This document shows, in pieces, positions 17,469-25,132 of a DNA stretch of 60,062 nucleotides. Location of the stretch: contig CAMBTP010000015.1 in assembly GCA_945870855.1 (NCBI GenBank), forward strand, positions 1-60,062, in the 5' to 3' direction. Within the stretch, counting starts at the first letter, position 1. Each line of letters starts with the position of its first letter. The notes under the pieces are model-generated. The model made no database searches and was not told where the DNA came from. It saw only the letters and a program-made list of their open reading frames with translations. Position numbers and translations under genes: made by a program. The stretch is from Prosthecobacter debontii. Lineage in GTDB: Bacteria > Verrucomicrobiota > Verrucomicrobiia > Verrucomicrobiales > Akkermansiaceae.

Positions 17469-17774
17469 ATGAATATACAGAAACTGATGAAACAGGCCCA
17501 GCAAATGCAGGCAGGGCTGGCCGCGAAACAAGAAGAACTCGCTTTGCGCGAGGTCGAGGTCTCCGTCGGCGGCGACAAGGTGAAAGTCCGCGCCACTTGC
17601 GCAGGCGAGGTGCTCGAAATCAAAATCGATCCCACAGTCGTAGATCCATCGGATGTCGAGTTTCTCGAAGACCTCGTCCTCAAAGGCGTTCAGGAAGCGA
17701 TCGAAAAAGGCAAGTCGCAGGCCGCTGCCGAGATGAAGAAACTCACTGGTGGACTGGGCATACCGGGGATGTGA
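17469..17774 (+). CDS. ybaB: YbaB/EbfC-family nucleoid-associated protein
   Basis: A 101-residue protein of normal YbaB length. It starts with MNIQKLMKQAQQMQ and contains the conserved VEVSVGGDKVKV and EIKIDP strands, then a C-terminal helix ending in a flexible GGLGIPGM tail. YbaB dimers bind DNA with little sequence preference and affect nucleoid structure. It lies 14 bases after dnaX, the conserved bacterial arrangement. The recR gene that often follows is absent; a repeat island begins at the stop codon. Confidence 0.95.
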   Translation: MNIQKLMKQAQQMQAGLAAKQEELALREVEVSVGGDKVKVRATCAGEVLEIKIDPTVVDPSDVEFLEDLVLKGVQEAIEKGKSQAAAEMKKLTGGLGIPGM

Positions 17775-17813
17775 TTTAAACTTTAAATTTTAAACTTTAA
17801 ATCTCAAGGAAGA
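17775..17813 (-). repeat. TTTAAAG heptad repeat, inverted copy
   Basis: Starts directly after the ybaB stop. Its reverse complement reads TCTTCCTTGAGATTTAAAG followed by further TTTAAAR units, the same order as the copies at 131-160, 362-393 and 771-807. This AT-rich tract may affect the mRNA 3' end but has no GC stem. Confidence 0.65.
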
Positions 17814-17933
17814 GGGGCTGGCTGCTTCTGGGCTACTGTGATTCTTCATTCACAACTCTCAACCTAAACGAAGATTTTCACCGCAAAGTCGCAGAGGTCG
17901 CAAAGGAAACGCTGAGAAGAGTTTGTGTTTCAC

Positions 17934-18083
17934 GGTAGGGTCATTTTGACAAAATGACCCACGCAGCGTGTGTTTGCACGGTGATGGGAAGAAAGCTCCG
18001 CATATACGCCGCGAAAGGGTGAGAGCTGGCTTGAGATATTGTTGGACGCACAGGGTGGGTCGTTTTGTCAAAACGACCCTACC
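17934..18083. repeat. REPIN-like pair of AT-rich palindromes
   Basis: Arms 17934-17962 and 18055-18083 (29 bases each) are inverted copies that both start GGTAGGGTC on the reading strand. Each arm is itself a hairpin: GGGTCATTTTG-A-CAAAATGACCC in the first and GGGTCGTTTTG-T-CAAAACGACCC in the second. The A-to-G change on one side of the stem is matched by T-to-C on the other. GTAG directly precedes the hairpin, as in REP elements. Confidence 0.65.
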
Positions 18084-18097
18084 ATTTCGCGGTAGGG

Positions 18098-18325
18098 TAT
18101 GCCGTTCGCCATAAGTCCGTGCGCGAAAATGCGCCCACAAAGTAGAATGCGCCGCAGACTCTGGACTGCTGTGATTCTTCATTCACAGATCTCAATAGCA
18201 GCTTTATTTTACGCGACGACAGCTTGCTACCTGGTTACTTCGTTTTTCCATCACTAACCCAAAAAGCTGCGGATAAGAACCGCAGCAGTCAAAAGCCTCC
18301 GGCGGTATGGATATGCGCGCGGACT
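18098..18325 (+). mobile_element. MITE-like element, copy 2 (diverged)
   Basis: The left end reads TA-TGCC-GTTCGCCATAAGTCCGTGCG, aligned base for base with copies 1 and 3 but with substitutions. The internal TTCATTCACAG and AAAAGCTGCGG hairpins are kept. The right end (TGCGCGCGGACTA) is eroded. More substitutions than between copies 1 and 3 suggest it is the oldest full-length copy. Confidence 0.65.
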
Positions 18326-18487
18326 ATCATCTCCTCACAAAACCACGCCACGAGATGAAAATTTCAGTCCACAGAAATCGTCCTAAACCCGAGCTCCTGA
18401 GATGCATCAGGATAATCAAAAATCTCTCTTTGCCAATGCCGTGAGTCGCGCTAGTTTCTTGCGCCAACTCTGACCCACTGAAAAATC

Positions 18488-19645
18488 ATGGAAGAATCCT
18501 TTAATTCATCGCTGCCATCCATCGAACACCTACGCCAAAGGGCGAAACGGCGCATGCCCGGTTTTGCTTTCGATTATCTGGAGGGTGGATGTTTCTCGGA
18601 AATCAATCTGCAGCGCAACTTGGATGAGATCCGTGAGGTGCAACTCAGGCCGTATTATCTTCGCGATTACGCCGGGGCTTCGCAGAAAACCGAATTGTTC
18701 GGCCGCACTTATGACGCGCCATTCGGGATCGCGCCGATCGGTCTGCAAGGGCTGATGTGGCCCCGTGCTACGGAGATTTTGGCGAAGGCTGCATTCAAGG
18801 CAAACATCCCTTTCGTGCTAAGCACGGTGGGCACTGCGAGTATCGAAAAAGTAGCCGAGCTCACCGAGGGCAACGCATGGTTCCAGCTTTATCATCCGGT
18901 CGAAGAGGATCTCCGCGATAAACTTCTGAAACGCGCCGAGGTCGCCGGTTTCCCTACTCTCGTGATTTTGGCGGATACGCCGACCTTCGGATACCGCCCT
19001 AAGGAAATTCGCAACGGACTATCCATCCCACCACGCATGACCTTGAAGAATGTTCTTCAAATGACGACTCACCCGACATGGTCGTTTTCCCAACTCTTTG
19101 CGGGAGCGCCAGAGTTCCAAACCATGAAGCCATACATCCCGAAAGGTCTCAGCATGAAACACCTCGGGTTGTTCATGAACAAGACCTTCAGCGGACGGCT
19201 CAATGCCGAGAAGATCAAACGCTTGCGCGACCGCTGGCCCGGTAAATTGGTCATTAAGGGCATCGTCACCACCGAAGATGCCGAGCAAGCCATCGCCTGC
19301 GGCGTGGATGGCATGATCGTCTCCAACCACGGCGGTCGCCAGCTTGATGCTGGGCAATCCACTATCAAGCCACTAGCGGAGCTGGTGCGCACAGTTGGTG
19401 ATAAAACGACCCTGATGATCGACAGCGGCGTCCGCTCCGGCCCCGATGTGGCCTGCGCCCTCGCCACCGGCGCGAAATTCGCCTTCATGGGGCGGAGCTT
19501 CATGTATGGGGTCTGCGCGATGGGCAACAAAGGCGGCGAGCACACCATTTTCATGCTCAAGCGCCAGCTCCAGCAAGTGATGGAACAAATCGCCTGCGAG
19601 CGCGTGGAAGATTTCCCGAAACACCTGATACGCGACGACGTCTGA
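18488..19645 (+). CDS. FMN-dependent alpha-hydroxy-acid oxidising protein
   Basis: A 385-residue enzyme of the lactate oxidase/glycolate oxidase/LldD family. It has the N-terminal FDYLEGG segment, PFGIAPIGLQG (FMN binding), VIKGIVTTEDA with the flavin-contacting lysine, and the active-site block SNHGGRQLDAG with the catalytic histidine, then DSGVRSGPDV and GRSFMYG for FMN phosphate. The family oxidises L-2-hydroxyacids such as lactate, glycolate or mandelate, passing electrons to quinone, cytochrome or oxygen. The substrate is unresolved. The gene is flanked on both sides by MITE-like copies and has no operon partner. Confidence 0.9.
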   Translation: MEESFNSSLPSIEHLRQRAKRRMPGFAFDYLEGGCFSEINLQRNLDEIREVQLRPYYLRDYAGASQKTELFGRTYDAPFGIAPIGLQGLMWPRATEILAKAAFKANIPFVLSTVGTASIEKVAELTEGNAWFQLYHPVEEDLRDKLLKRAEVAGFPTLVILADTPTFGYRPKEIRNGLSIPPRMTLKNVLQMTTHPTWSFSQLFAGAPEFQTMKPYIPKGLSMKHLGLFMNKTFSGRLNAEKIKRLRDRWPGKLVIKGIVTTEDAEQAIACGVDGMIVSNHGGRQLDAGQSTIKPLAELVRTVGDKTTLMIDSGVRSGPDVACALATGAKFAFMGRSFMYGVCAMGNKGGEHTIFMLKRQLQQVMEQIACERVEDFPKHLIRDDV

Positions 19646-19750
19646 GCAGCTTGGCTCGGATTTCCTTCTGCATTCATGCGGCTGGGCACTCCAACTTAAT
19701 TGAGGGGAAAAAAGAGGGTTTGTGGAATTTTCCAGCCAACTCTTTTTTGG

Positions 19751-19997
19751 TAGGCTGTTTGCCAAAAGTTCGTGCGCAAAAGTGAAGTGACAACAAAGTA
19801 GAGTGCGTCGCAGGCTCTGGACTGCTGTGATTCTTCATTCACAGCTCTTAAGGACGGCTTTATTTTACGGGACGACGGGTTGCTACCGGGGTACTTCGTT
19901 TTTCCATCACGCACCCAAAAAGCTGCGGATGAGAACCGCAGCAGTCAAAAGCCTCCGGCGGCATGGATATGCGTAAGGACTTTTGGCAAACGGTCTA
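19751..19997 (+). mobile_element. MITE-like element, copy 3 (both ends intact)
   Basis: A 247-bp element with terminal inverted repeats of about 28 bases. The left end reads TAGGCT-GTTTGCCAAAAGT and the right end, reversed, TAGACC-GTTTGCCAAAAGT, both continuing to CGCA with three mismatches. A TA dinucleotide at each outer edge would fit TA target-site insertion as in IS630/mariner elements. Two internal hairpins are present and there is no transposase. A 38-codon frame (starting MLPGYFVFPSRTQK) is shared with copy 1 but probably has no function. Confidence 0.8.
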
Positions 19998-20049
19998 AGG
20001 AATACTCATCTGGCATGCCATTCGTAGCTTCCTGCAAGGAAGCGAAGAA

Positions 20050-20068
20050 TGGCGGACAGAGAGGGATT
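20050..20068 (-). other. Duplicate of the tRNA-Ser 3' end (candidate att scar)
   Basis: Nineteen bases match the tRNA 3' end at 20215-20233, including the CCA complement, with one mismatch (A for G). Such duplications mark the far end of elements integrated at tRNA genes. Only 146 bases separate the two copies and no integrase is present, so at most a scar remains. Confidence 0.4.
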
Positions 20069-20180
20069 GCCTGCGGCTGTGCTAGTTTGCGCTTCGCGGA
20101 AGCTTGTTTTTGCTCGCGATGCTCGCTCCTGCGCTCGAATCCCGAGCTTCACAGGGCTTCTCATCCCCCCCTGAAACGCC

Positions 20181-20215
20181 ATGACCCCAGCCCGGGAATA
20201 CCGGGCTGGGGTCAT
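20181..20215. terminator. Perfect 15-bp hairpin after tRNA-Ser
   Basis: ATGACCCCAGCCCGG, a five-base loop, then the exact reverse complement. In the direction of tRNA-Ser transcription (minus) it begins at the CCA end of the tRNA. It could help 3'-end formation, although no T-tract follows. Confidence 0.55.
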
Positions 20216-20304
20216 GGCGGGCAGAGAGGGATTCGAACCCTCGGTGACATTGCTGCCACACACGCTTTCCAAGCGTGCTCATTCGACCACTCTGACATCT
20301 GCCC
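20215..20304 (-). tRNA. tRNA-Ser (GGA)
   Basis: Read on the minus strand, the acceptor stem GGGCAGA (5' end at 20304) pairs with TCTGCCC, followed by discriminator G and an encoded CCA. The D-arm has GAGTGGTCGAA, the anticodon arm CACGCTTGGAAAGCGTG gives anticodon GGA, a long variable arm typical of serine tRNAs follows, and the T-loop is GGTTCGAATCC. Length is 90 bases with CCA. Confidence 0.95.
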
Positions 20305-20378
20305 TTGGGGGCGGGAAACTAGGTATGACAAGTTGTCTGGGCAAGCTCATTTTTTGCCGAATCAAAATTGATCAAAAA

Positions 20379-21422
20379 TCAATGACTACCAAGCCCGGTG
20401 GATTCGTCGAGGCCGTGCATCAGATTGAAACTTTGTACAGCCTGGCCGCCTGCGCCTTTTCCGAGGTTGTCCTCGGCACTCATCAGGATCACGCGGTGCG
20501 TGCGGGGATCGAATTCCCAGCCGATGTCGATGAAGTTGGTGCCTGTAACCATTTTGGTATCCGCAGCCTTACCGCGCCCTAGCAGGCGAACGAAGCGCGC
20601 ATCAGCATACGCGGCGGTTAGGACTTTTCCGATGAGTTCGGGATCCACTCCCTCGCGGAGCTTGGCGGTGATGGTGGTCGCGATACCGGACTTGACTGGA
20701 ATCAAATGTGGGAGAAAGGAAATGACGACCGCTTCCCCGGCAGCGAGGGTGAGTTCCTGCTCGATTTCCGAAAGGTGCCTGTGCTTCGGCACTCCATAGG
20801 CGCGGGCGCTATCGTTGCACTCGCAGAAAAGTAGTGAGAGATCCGCCTTGCGACCCGCGCCGCTGACACCACTCATGGAGTTTGCGACAATGGTGGCGGG
20901 GTCGATTAAATTTCCCCTGAGCAAAGGCAATAGCGGCAACAGGATGCTGGTGGGGTAGCAACCGGGTGAAGCGATGAGGCGGGCGCACTTGATCTCGTCG
21001 GCACGGATTTCCGGAAGGCCATAGACGGCCTTTTCCAAAAGGTCGGGAGCAGGATGCGGATGCCCGTAAAATTCCTCGTAAACATCTGGGCAGCGCAGCC
21101 TGAAATCCGCGCTGAGATCGATCACCTTCAACCCGCGCTCTAACAACGCACGCGCGATCTCCGCCGCAATGCCGTGCGGCAATGCAAGAAACGCAACCTC
21201 CGCTCCCGTGGCCGCAATAGCATCGGCGTCCGGTTCCGAAAAAGTGAGTTCCGCACCCGCCGCTTTTGCGAAACGTGGAAATACCTGATCGATGCGTTTT
21301 CCCGCCTCCGCGCGTGACGTGACCGCCACTAGCTCCACGCCCGGATGAGTGAGTAGGATGCGGAGCAACTCCATCCCAGTATATCCGCTGGCTCCTACGA
21401 TAGCTGTCTTGGTTCGTTTCAC
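20379..21422 (-). CDS. argC: N-acetyl-gamma-glutamyl-phosphate reductase
   Basis: A 347-residue NADPH-dependent enzyme of arginine biosynthesis that reduces N-acetylglutamyl phosphate to the semialdehyde. The start is GTG 21422 (read VKRTKTAIVGASGYTG): it puts the Rossmann GASGYTG at residues 10-16 and matches family length. The longer open frame upstream runs through tRNA-Pro and is not real. The catalytic cysteine is C155 in SPGCYPT, and LPHGIAAE and FLPHLIPV segments are conserved. It is the second arginine gene in the window; argJ, the enzyme that can supply N-acetylglutamate, lies 30 kb away. Confidence 0.95.
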   Translation of the reverse strand: MKRTKTAIVGASGYTGMELLRILLTHPGVELVAVTSRAEAGKRIDQVFPRFAKAAGAELTFSEPDADAIAATGAEVAFLALPHGIAAEIARALLERGLKVIDLSADFRLRCPDVYEEFYGHPHPAPDLLEKAVYGLPEIRADEIKCARLIASPGCYPTSILLPLLPLLRGNLIDPATIVANSMSGVSGAGRKADLSLLFCECNDSARAYGVPKHRHLSEIEQELTLAAGEAVVISFLPHLIPVKSGIATTITAKLREGVDPELIGKVLTAAYADARFVRLLGRGKAADTKMVTGTNFIDIGWEFDPRTHRVILMSAEDNLGKGAGGQAVQSFNLMHGLDESTGLGSH

Positions 21423-21497
21423 GCGATCTACATCCCATGATTTTCCGTGCTTGCCAACACGCGAATCGACTGCTTGTTTACCAATCCGTTCACGTAA

Positions 21498-21574
21498 CGG
21501 GCTATGGCGCAGTCTGGTAGCGCGCTTGCCTGGGGGGCAAGAGGCCGTGGGTTCGAATCCCGCTAGCCCGACCA
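21498..21574 (+). tRNA. tRNA-Pro (GGG)
   Basis: Acceptor CGGGCTA (21498-21504) pairs with TAGCCCG (21564-21570), then A and CCA. The D-arm is GCGCAGTCTGGTAGCGC, the anticodon stem CTTGC/GCAAG encloses CTGGGGG, so the anticodon is GGG, and the T-arm contains GGTTCGAATCC. Length is 77 bases. It lies upstream of argC on the opposite strand. Confidence 0.96.
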
Positions 21575-21674
21575 CGGAGGTTGTTTTACTGAAACTTACC
21601 GAGAAAATCATTCGCGAGCGCAGCAACGGCACTCGCGCCTCGACAAGACTGTGAGCGGGCGCAAACTCATTGCC

Positions 21675-21926
21675 ATGGAATCGCACGAGTGGAACGAACG
21701 CACGGAAGAGGGTAAACGGTTTTTCCGGGCGAATTATCACGGCAACGAGTGGCGTATCATCACCACCTTAAAAACCGATCCCGACTGGGAACCCATCGAA
21801 CAACCTTCCGAGGAAGTCTGGCGGGCGCTGCGTGACATCGTCTGGAAAAAATATCAGCGTAAGCGCTGCCCGTGGGAAAGGGTCGCCTCGATCGATAAGA
21901 TTCTAGGCGACGAAGTTCCAGAATGA
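21675..21926 (+). CDS. Small conserved-looking protein of unknown function
   Basis: An 83-residue soluble, tryptophan-rich and charged protein (91 residues if GTG 21651 is used). It contains EWNERTEEGKRFFRANYHG and a C-terminal WKKYQRKRCPWERVASIDKIL helix. No signal peptide, membrane segment or known motif is visible. It follows tRNA-Pro and converges with the pilT gene, whose stop lies three bases beyond its own. Codon use is like its neighbours. Likely real. Confidence 0.55.
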   Translation: MESHEWNERTEEGKRFFRANYHGNEWRIITTLKTDPDWEPIEQPSEEVWRALRDIVWKKYQRKRCPWERVASIDKILGDEVPE

Positions 21927-21929
21927 GGA

Positions 21930-23039
21930 TCAGTGGGTAAGCGGATTTTCGCCCGAAGCGTCGCCGAGGTGGGCTTGCTCCTTAGTGAGGAACTTTTTGA
22001 AGCGGGTCTTGTCGATGGCCTTCATATAGGCCTCGGCGGGTGAGATCATACCTTCGCGGAGCTTGGACCAGATCGACTCGTCCATGAACTGCATACCTTC
22101 GCTCTTGCCGCCAGTAATCACGTCGTAAAGTTTCTGGGTCGCGCCCTCACGGATAATCGCGGAGACGGCGGGTGTGCCGAACATAATTTCGTGAACGGCG
22201 ACGCGGCCGGGCTTGTCCACACGCTTGCAAAGTAGCTGGGCGACAACTCCGCGCAGCGAGGCTGCAAGCATCGTGCGCACCTGGGACTGCTGGTTTGCGG
22301 GAAAAACATCGATGATCCGATCCACCGTCTTGCGGGCGTTGTTGGTGTGCAAGGTTCCGAAAACTAGGAGCCCCGTTTCCGCAGCGGTCAGGGCGAGAGA
22401 GATCGTCTCAAGATCCCGCATTTCGCCCACGAGGACGATATCGGCATCCTGTCGCATCGCAGCGCGCAGGCCATCAGCGAAGGAGGGTGTCTGGACGTGT
22501 ACCTCACGCTGGGTGAGGATGGACATCTTGTTGCGGTGCACGAATTCGATCGGCTCCTCGATCGTGATGATGTGGCGGGAAAAGTTCGTATTGATGTAAT
22601 CGAGCAGCGCCGCGAGGGTGGTTGATTTCCCGGAACCCGTCGGCCCGGTGACAAGGACGAGACCCGAACGCATGTGACCGAATTGCTTGACCATCTCCGG
22701 CACGCCAAGCGATTCCAAGGACATGATTTCCGTAGGGATAAGTCGAAAAACCGCCGCGAGACCGTTCTGCTGTTGGAGGTAGTTGCAGCGGAAACGGGAA
22801 TCCAGATCCATCTCGTAGGCGAAGTCGAGATCCCCGCCTACTAGGTATTTCTGGAAAGCCTTGGGATCGCAGATTTCCGCGAGCATTTCCTTGAAGGATT
22901 CACCTTCGAGGATCGGCTCGTCCGGGATCGCTTTCACCGAGCCGTGGACACGGATCTTGGGCGGCTGTCCCTCGGAAAGATGTAAATCCGATCCTTTGCT
23001 GGTGATCAGTATTTTGAAGAAGGCGTCGATTCTGGCCAT
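21930..23039 (-). CDS. pilT: PilT-family twitching motility ATPase
   Basis: A 369-residue secretion ATPase of the PilT class. It has the GSDLHLSEGQPP N-terminal motif, Walker A TGPTGSGKSTT near residues 130-140, the Asp box IITIEEPIEFVH, Walker B-like DIVLVGEMRDLET, the His box LVFGTLHTNNA and the TPAVSAIIREG segment. As a hexamer on the inner face it powers type IV pilus retraction. It is the second gene of a pair 35 bases after a paralogue. The other pilus genes are not in the window. Confidence 0.92.
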   Translation of the reverse strand: MARIDAFFKILITSKGSDLHLSEGQPPKIRVHGSVKAIPDEPILEGESFKEMLAEICDPKAFQKYLVGGDLDFAYEMDLDSRFRCNYLQQQNGLAAVFRLIPTEIMSLESLGVPEMVKQFGHMRSGLVLVTGPTGSGKSTTLAALLDYINTNFSRHIITIEEPIEFVHRNKMSILTQREVHVQTPSFADGLRAAMRQDADIVLVGEMRDLETISLALTAAETGLLVFGTLHTNNARKTVDRIIDVFPANQQSQVRTMLAASLRGVVAQLLCKRVDKPGRVAVHEIMFGTPAVSAIIREGATQKLYDVITGGKSEGMQFMDESIWSKLREGMISPAEAYMKAIDKTRFKKFLTKEQAHLGDASGENPLTH

Positions 23040-23074
23040 GTGCGGGAGTAGTTTTTTGGGGAAATGAGTCTTGT

Positions 23075-24157
23075 TTATGACTTCAGGAAAGAGCGCATTT
23101 GCACGACATCTTCGGAGCGATATAAAAGCTCTTCGGCGGTGATCAGATCTTTCAAGTAGAGCTGCCGGAGGGATTCGTCCATGGTTATCATTCCGACGTG
23201 TTTACCGGTCTGCATCACACCTGGAAGCATATACGTTTTACCTTCACGAATACAGTTCGCGACGGCTGGGGTATTGACGAGAAGCTCGGTGGCGAGAACC
23301 CGGCCATGACCCTTCGCGAGCGGGATTAGTTGCTGGGAAAGGATGCCGCGCAAGGATTCAGAAACCATGATGCGAATCTGATCACGTTGATCGGTGGGGA
23401 ACACATCGAGCACACGATCGAGCGTCCGCGGTGCGTTACCCGTGTGAAGGGTACCGAGCACAAGGTGACCTGTTTCCGCGGCAGTGAGGGCGAGCTGGAT
23501 CGTCTCAAGATCTCGCATCTCCCCGACCATGATCACATCGGGATCTTCCCGCAGCGCACCGCGCAGCGCTCTGGCGAAGGATTCCGTATGCTTGTGCACT
23601 TCTCGCTGGTTCACATGGCAGCCCTTGGATTCGAAAACGTATTCGATGGGATCTTCCATGGTGAGGATGTGGTCGTCGCGGTCCCGATTGATGAAATCCA
23701 CAATGGAGGCGAGCGTGGTGGATTTTCCGGAACCTACAGAGCCAGTGATGAGGATGAGACCGTTTTGATAGCGGGTAAGCGGGATGATATGATCGATGGG
23801 GAGCCCGATTTCCTCCATGGTGCGCATCTGGCTGTTGATCACGCGGAATGCCATGTCGTACCCGAGGCGCTGCTTGATGACTGACGCCCGGTAGCGCCCG
23901 TCGGTTCCGATATACGCGAAGTCCACATCGCCCCGCTCATCGAGACGTGCCAACTCTTTCTCGCCGAGGAACGAGCGGACAAGGCGCTCGGTATCTTCTG
24001 CCGTCAGAAGCGGGTGGTCAGGCCAGATGGGGGAAAGCTGTCCGAAGCGTCGCCAAGCCGGCGGATAGGCAGTGGCAAGGTGGAGATCGGAGCAATCGTA
24101 TTCGCGGCCGAGTTTTAGGTATTCGTCAACGTGATCCAGGACGTGGTGTTCGGACAT
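23075..24157 (-). CDS. PilT/PilU-like ATPase paralogue
   Basis: A 360-residue paralogue of the downstream PilT with CSDLHLATAYPP, Walker A ITGSVGSGKSTT (V in place of the common T), ILTMEDPIEYVF, DVIMVGEMRDLET, LVLGTLHTGNA and NTPAVANCIREGKT. Tandem pilT-like genes are common; the second copy often serves as the accessory PilU-type retraction ATPase. Which copy is the main motor cannot be told from sequence. The spacing of 35 bases points to one operon. Confidence 0.9.
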   Translation of the reverse strand: MSEHHVLDHVDEYLKLGREYDCSDLHLATAYPPAWRRFGQLSPIWPDHPLLTAEDTERLVRSFLGEKELARLDERGDVDFAYIGTDGRYRASVIKQRLGYDMAFRVINSQMRTMEEIGLPIDHIIPLTRYQNGLILITGSVGSGKSTTLASIVDFINRDRDDHILTMEDPIEYVFESKGCHVNQREVHKHTESFARALRGALREDPDVIMVGEMRDLETIQLALTAAETGHLVLGTLHTGNAPRTLDRVLDVFPTDQRDQIRIMVSESLRGILSQQLIPLAKGHGRVLATELLVNTPAVANCIREGKTYMLPGVMQTGKHVGMITMDESLRQLYLKDLITAEELLYRSEDVVQMRSFLKS

Positions 24158-24225
24158 GAGTGGAGAGTGGGTTTTTTCTGAGTGATGGTGCGACTTTTGA
24201 GATAAAGGCGCAGGAATTTCCGGAG

Positions 24226-24639
24226 CTATCGATATGGAGAGTTACGCGTGACTCCCGGACGTAAATCGGAGCCTCCGATAAAACGGCGAGAGAGATAATC
24301 TTTCAATAGCTTCGTGGCGTAGATTTTTACGGCGGGTTTGGAAAGCGTGAATAATAGAGTAAGCAATCCAAGAACGAAGCCGCGCTCCTTTTTTGGGGTA
24401 ACGATCTCAGTAGGGGCTTTCTTTTTCCCGGAGCCGAAAAGCAGGCTCGTGGTTAATCCTGCCAACAATGATCCGCCCAGCCATTTGGCTGGTGCACCGG
24501 TCATGGAGGACTTGATGCGCGATGGTACATCCAGCGTGCGCCTCAAGCAGAGATGTGCGTCAGTGAGCACGATCCGCGAGGCTTCGCCTTGATTCACAAG
24601 TTCGGCTAGTCTTTTTGATTTTTCAGTTGGATGAGCCAT
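24226..24639 (-). CDS. Small membrane protein in a yqjD/yqjE-like module
   Basis: A 137-residue protein with two hydrophobic stretches (about residues 50-70 and 85-105), separated by a lysine-rich loop, and a basic C-terminal region. It overlaps the preceding holin-like gene by 34 bases, so expression is probably coupled. Its position matches YqjK-like genes after yqjD and yqjE in other bacteria, but I do not see clear similarity. Function unknown. Confidence 0.6.
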   Translation of the reverse strand: MAHPTEKSKRLAELVNQGEASRIVLTDAHLCLRRTLDVPSRIKSSMTGAPAKWLGGSLLAGLTTSLLFGSGKKKAPTEIVTPKKERGFVLGLLTLLFTLSKPAVKIYATKLLKDYLSRRFIGGSDLRPGVTRNSPYR

Positions 24640-25037
24640 TCGCGGTCTTTCTTAAATTCAGAGCGGGTCACGGGGAAGGTAGCGGGTTTCTTCTTTTTCG
24701 CGAACAGCAAAGCGATCCCTGCGATCACCAAATGCAACGCAGCCATGGCGAAGGTGATTAGATACCACTTCCAATCCGTGGCGTTGGCCAGGCAGCCAAT
24801 CGTTGCTGCGACCGTAAGCGCCCATGTCGTGAATACGCAGAACAGGCAAACCAGCAGAGGAACGAGTTTTGCGAAGCTATTGCACGTTGCTTCTTTTGTT
24901 TCGAGGCAAATGATCTCTAGTCGAGATTCGATCAGCCCGAAAATCGCTTCTAGCCAGCTAGCCTTAGCCGCGTTGCTGCCTCCGGCTATGCGGTTCCCAG
25001 TGATTGGGGGATCTGCTGCGCCGGAATGTTCGATCAT
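24606..25037 (-). CDS. Holin-like/YqjE-type membrane protein
   Basis: A 143-residue protein from ATG 25037; the frame extends upstream without a plausible coding start. A helical N-terminal half (WLEAIFGLIESRLEIICLETKEA) is followed by two membrane helices (about residues 60-85 and 95-115) and a KKKKPATFPVTRSEFKKDREWL tail. This is the arrangement of the phage-holin superfamily III/YqjE group. It lies between a DUF883-type gene and a small membrane protein gene, like the enterobacterial yqjDEK order. A role in the membrane or stress response is inferred from that order only. Confidence 0.7.
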   Translation of the reverse strand: MIEHSGAADPPITGNRIAGGSNAAKASWLEAIFGLIESRLEIICLETKEATCNSFAKLVPLLVCLFCVFTTWALTVAATIGCLANATDWKWYLITFAMAALHLVIAGIALLFAKKKKPATFPVTRSEFKKDREWLIQLKNQKD

Positions 25038-25132
25038 GAAATGCGCTGGGGAAATATGGGGGATGTGCGTGCGGATGAAGCCTACGGAAGCGCGTCCAGA
25101 CTGAACAGCGCTCTTCGGTAAGCCAACAACGA

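Larger units (their letters stand above)
17814..18487. other. Gene-free repeat island
   Basis: No gene is seen. In order it holds a fragment of the MITE-like family (about 17820-17860, matching the internal CTGTGATTCTTCATTCACA hairpin), a pair of inverted 29-bp palindromes (17934-18083), a small ACCCTACC/GGTAGGGT inverted pair (18076-18098), a diverged MITE-like copy (18098-18325), and about 160 bases of plain sequence before the 2-hydroxyacid oxidase gene. Confidence 0.7.

Noticed and set aside
20006..20282. Minus-strand frames over tRNA-Ser
   Set aside because: They translate the tRNA itself (GFESLSA type) and its flank, a common false gene.
19880..20371. Open frame running through the MITE copy and antisense to tRNA-Ser
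   Set aside because: It is a product of repeat and tRNA sequence; the tRNA and MITE explain it.
21423..21740. N-terminal extension of ArgC through tRNA-Pro
   Set aside because: It would translate the antisense of a tRNA; the family start is GTG 21422.
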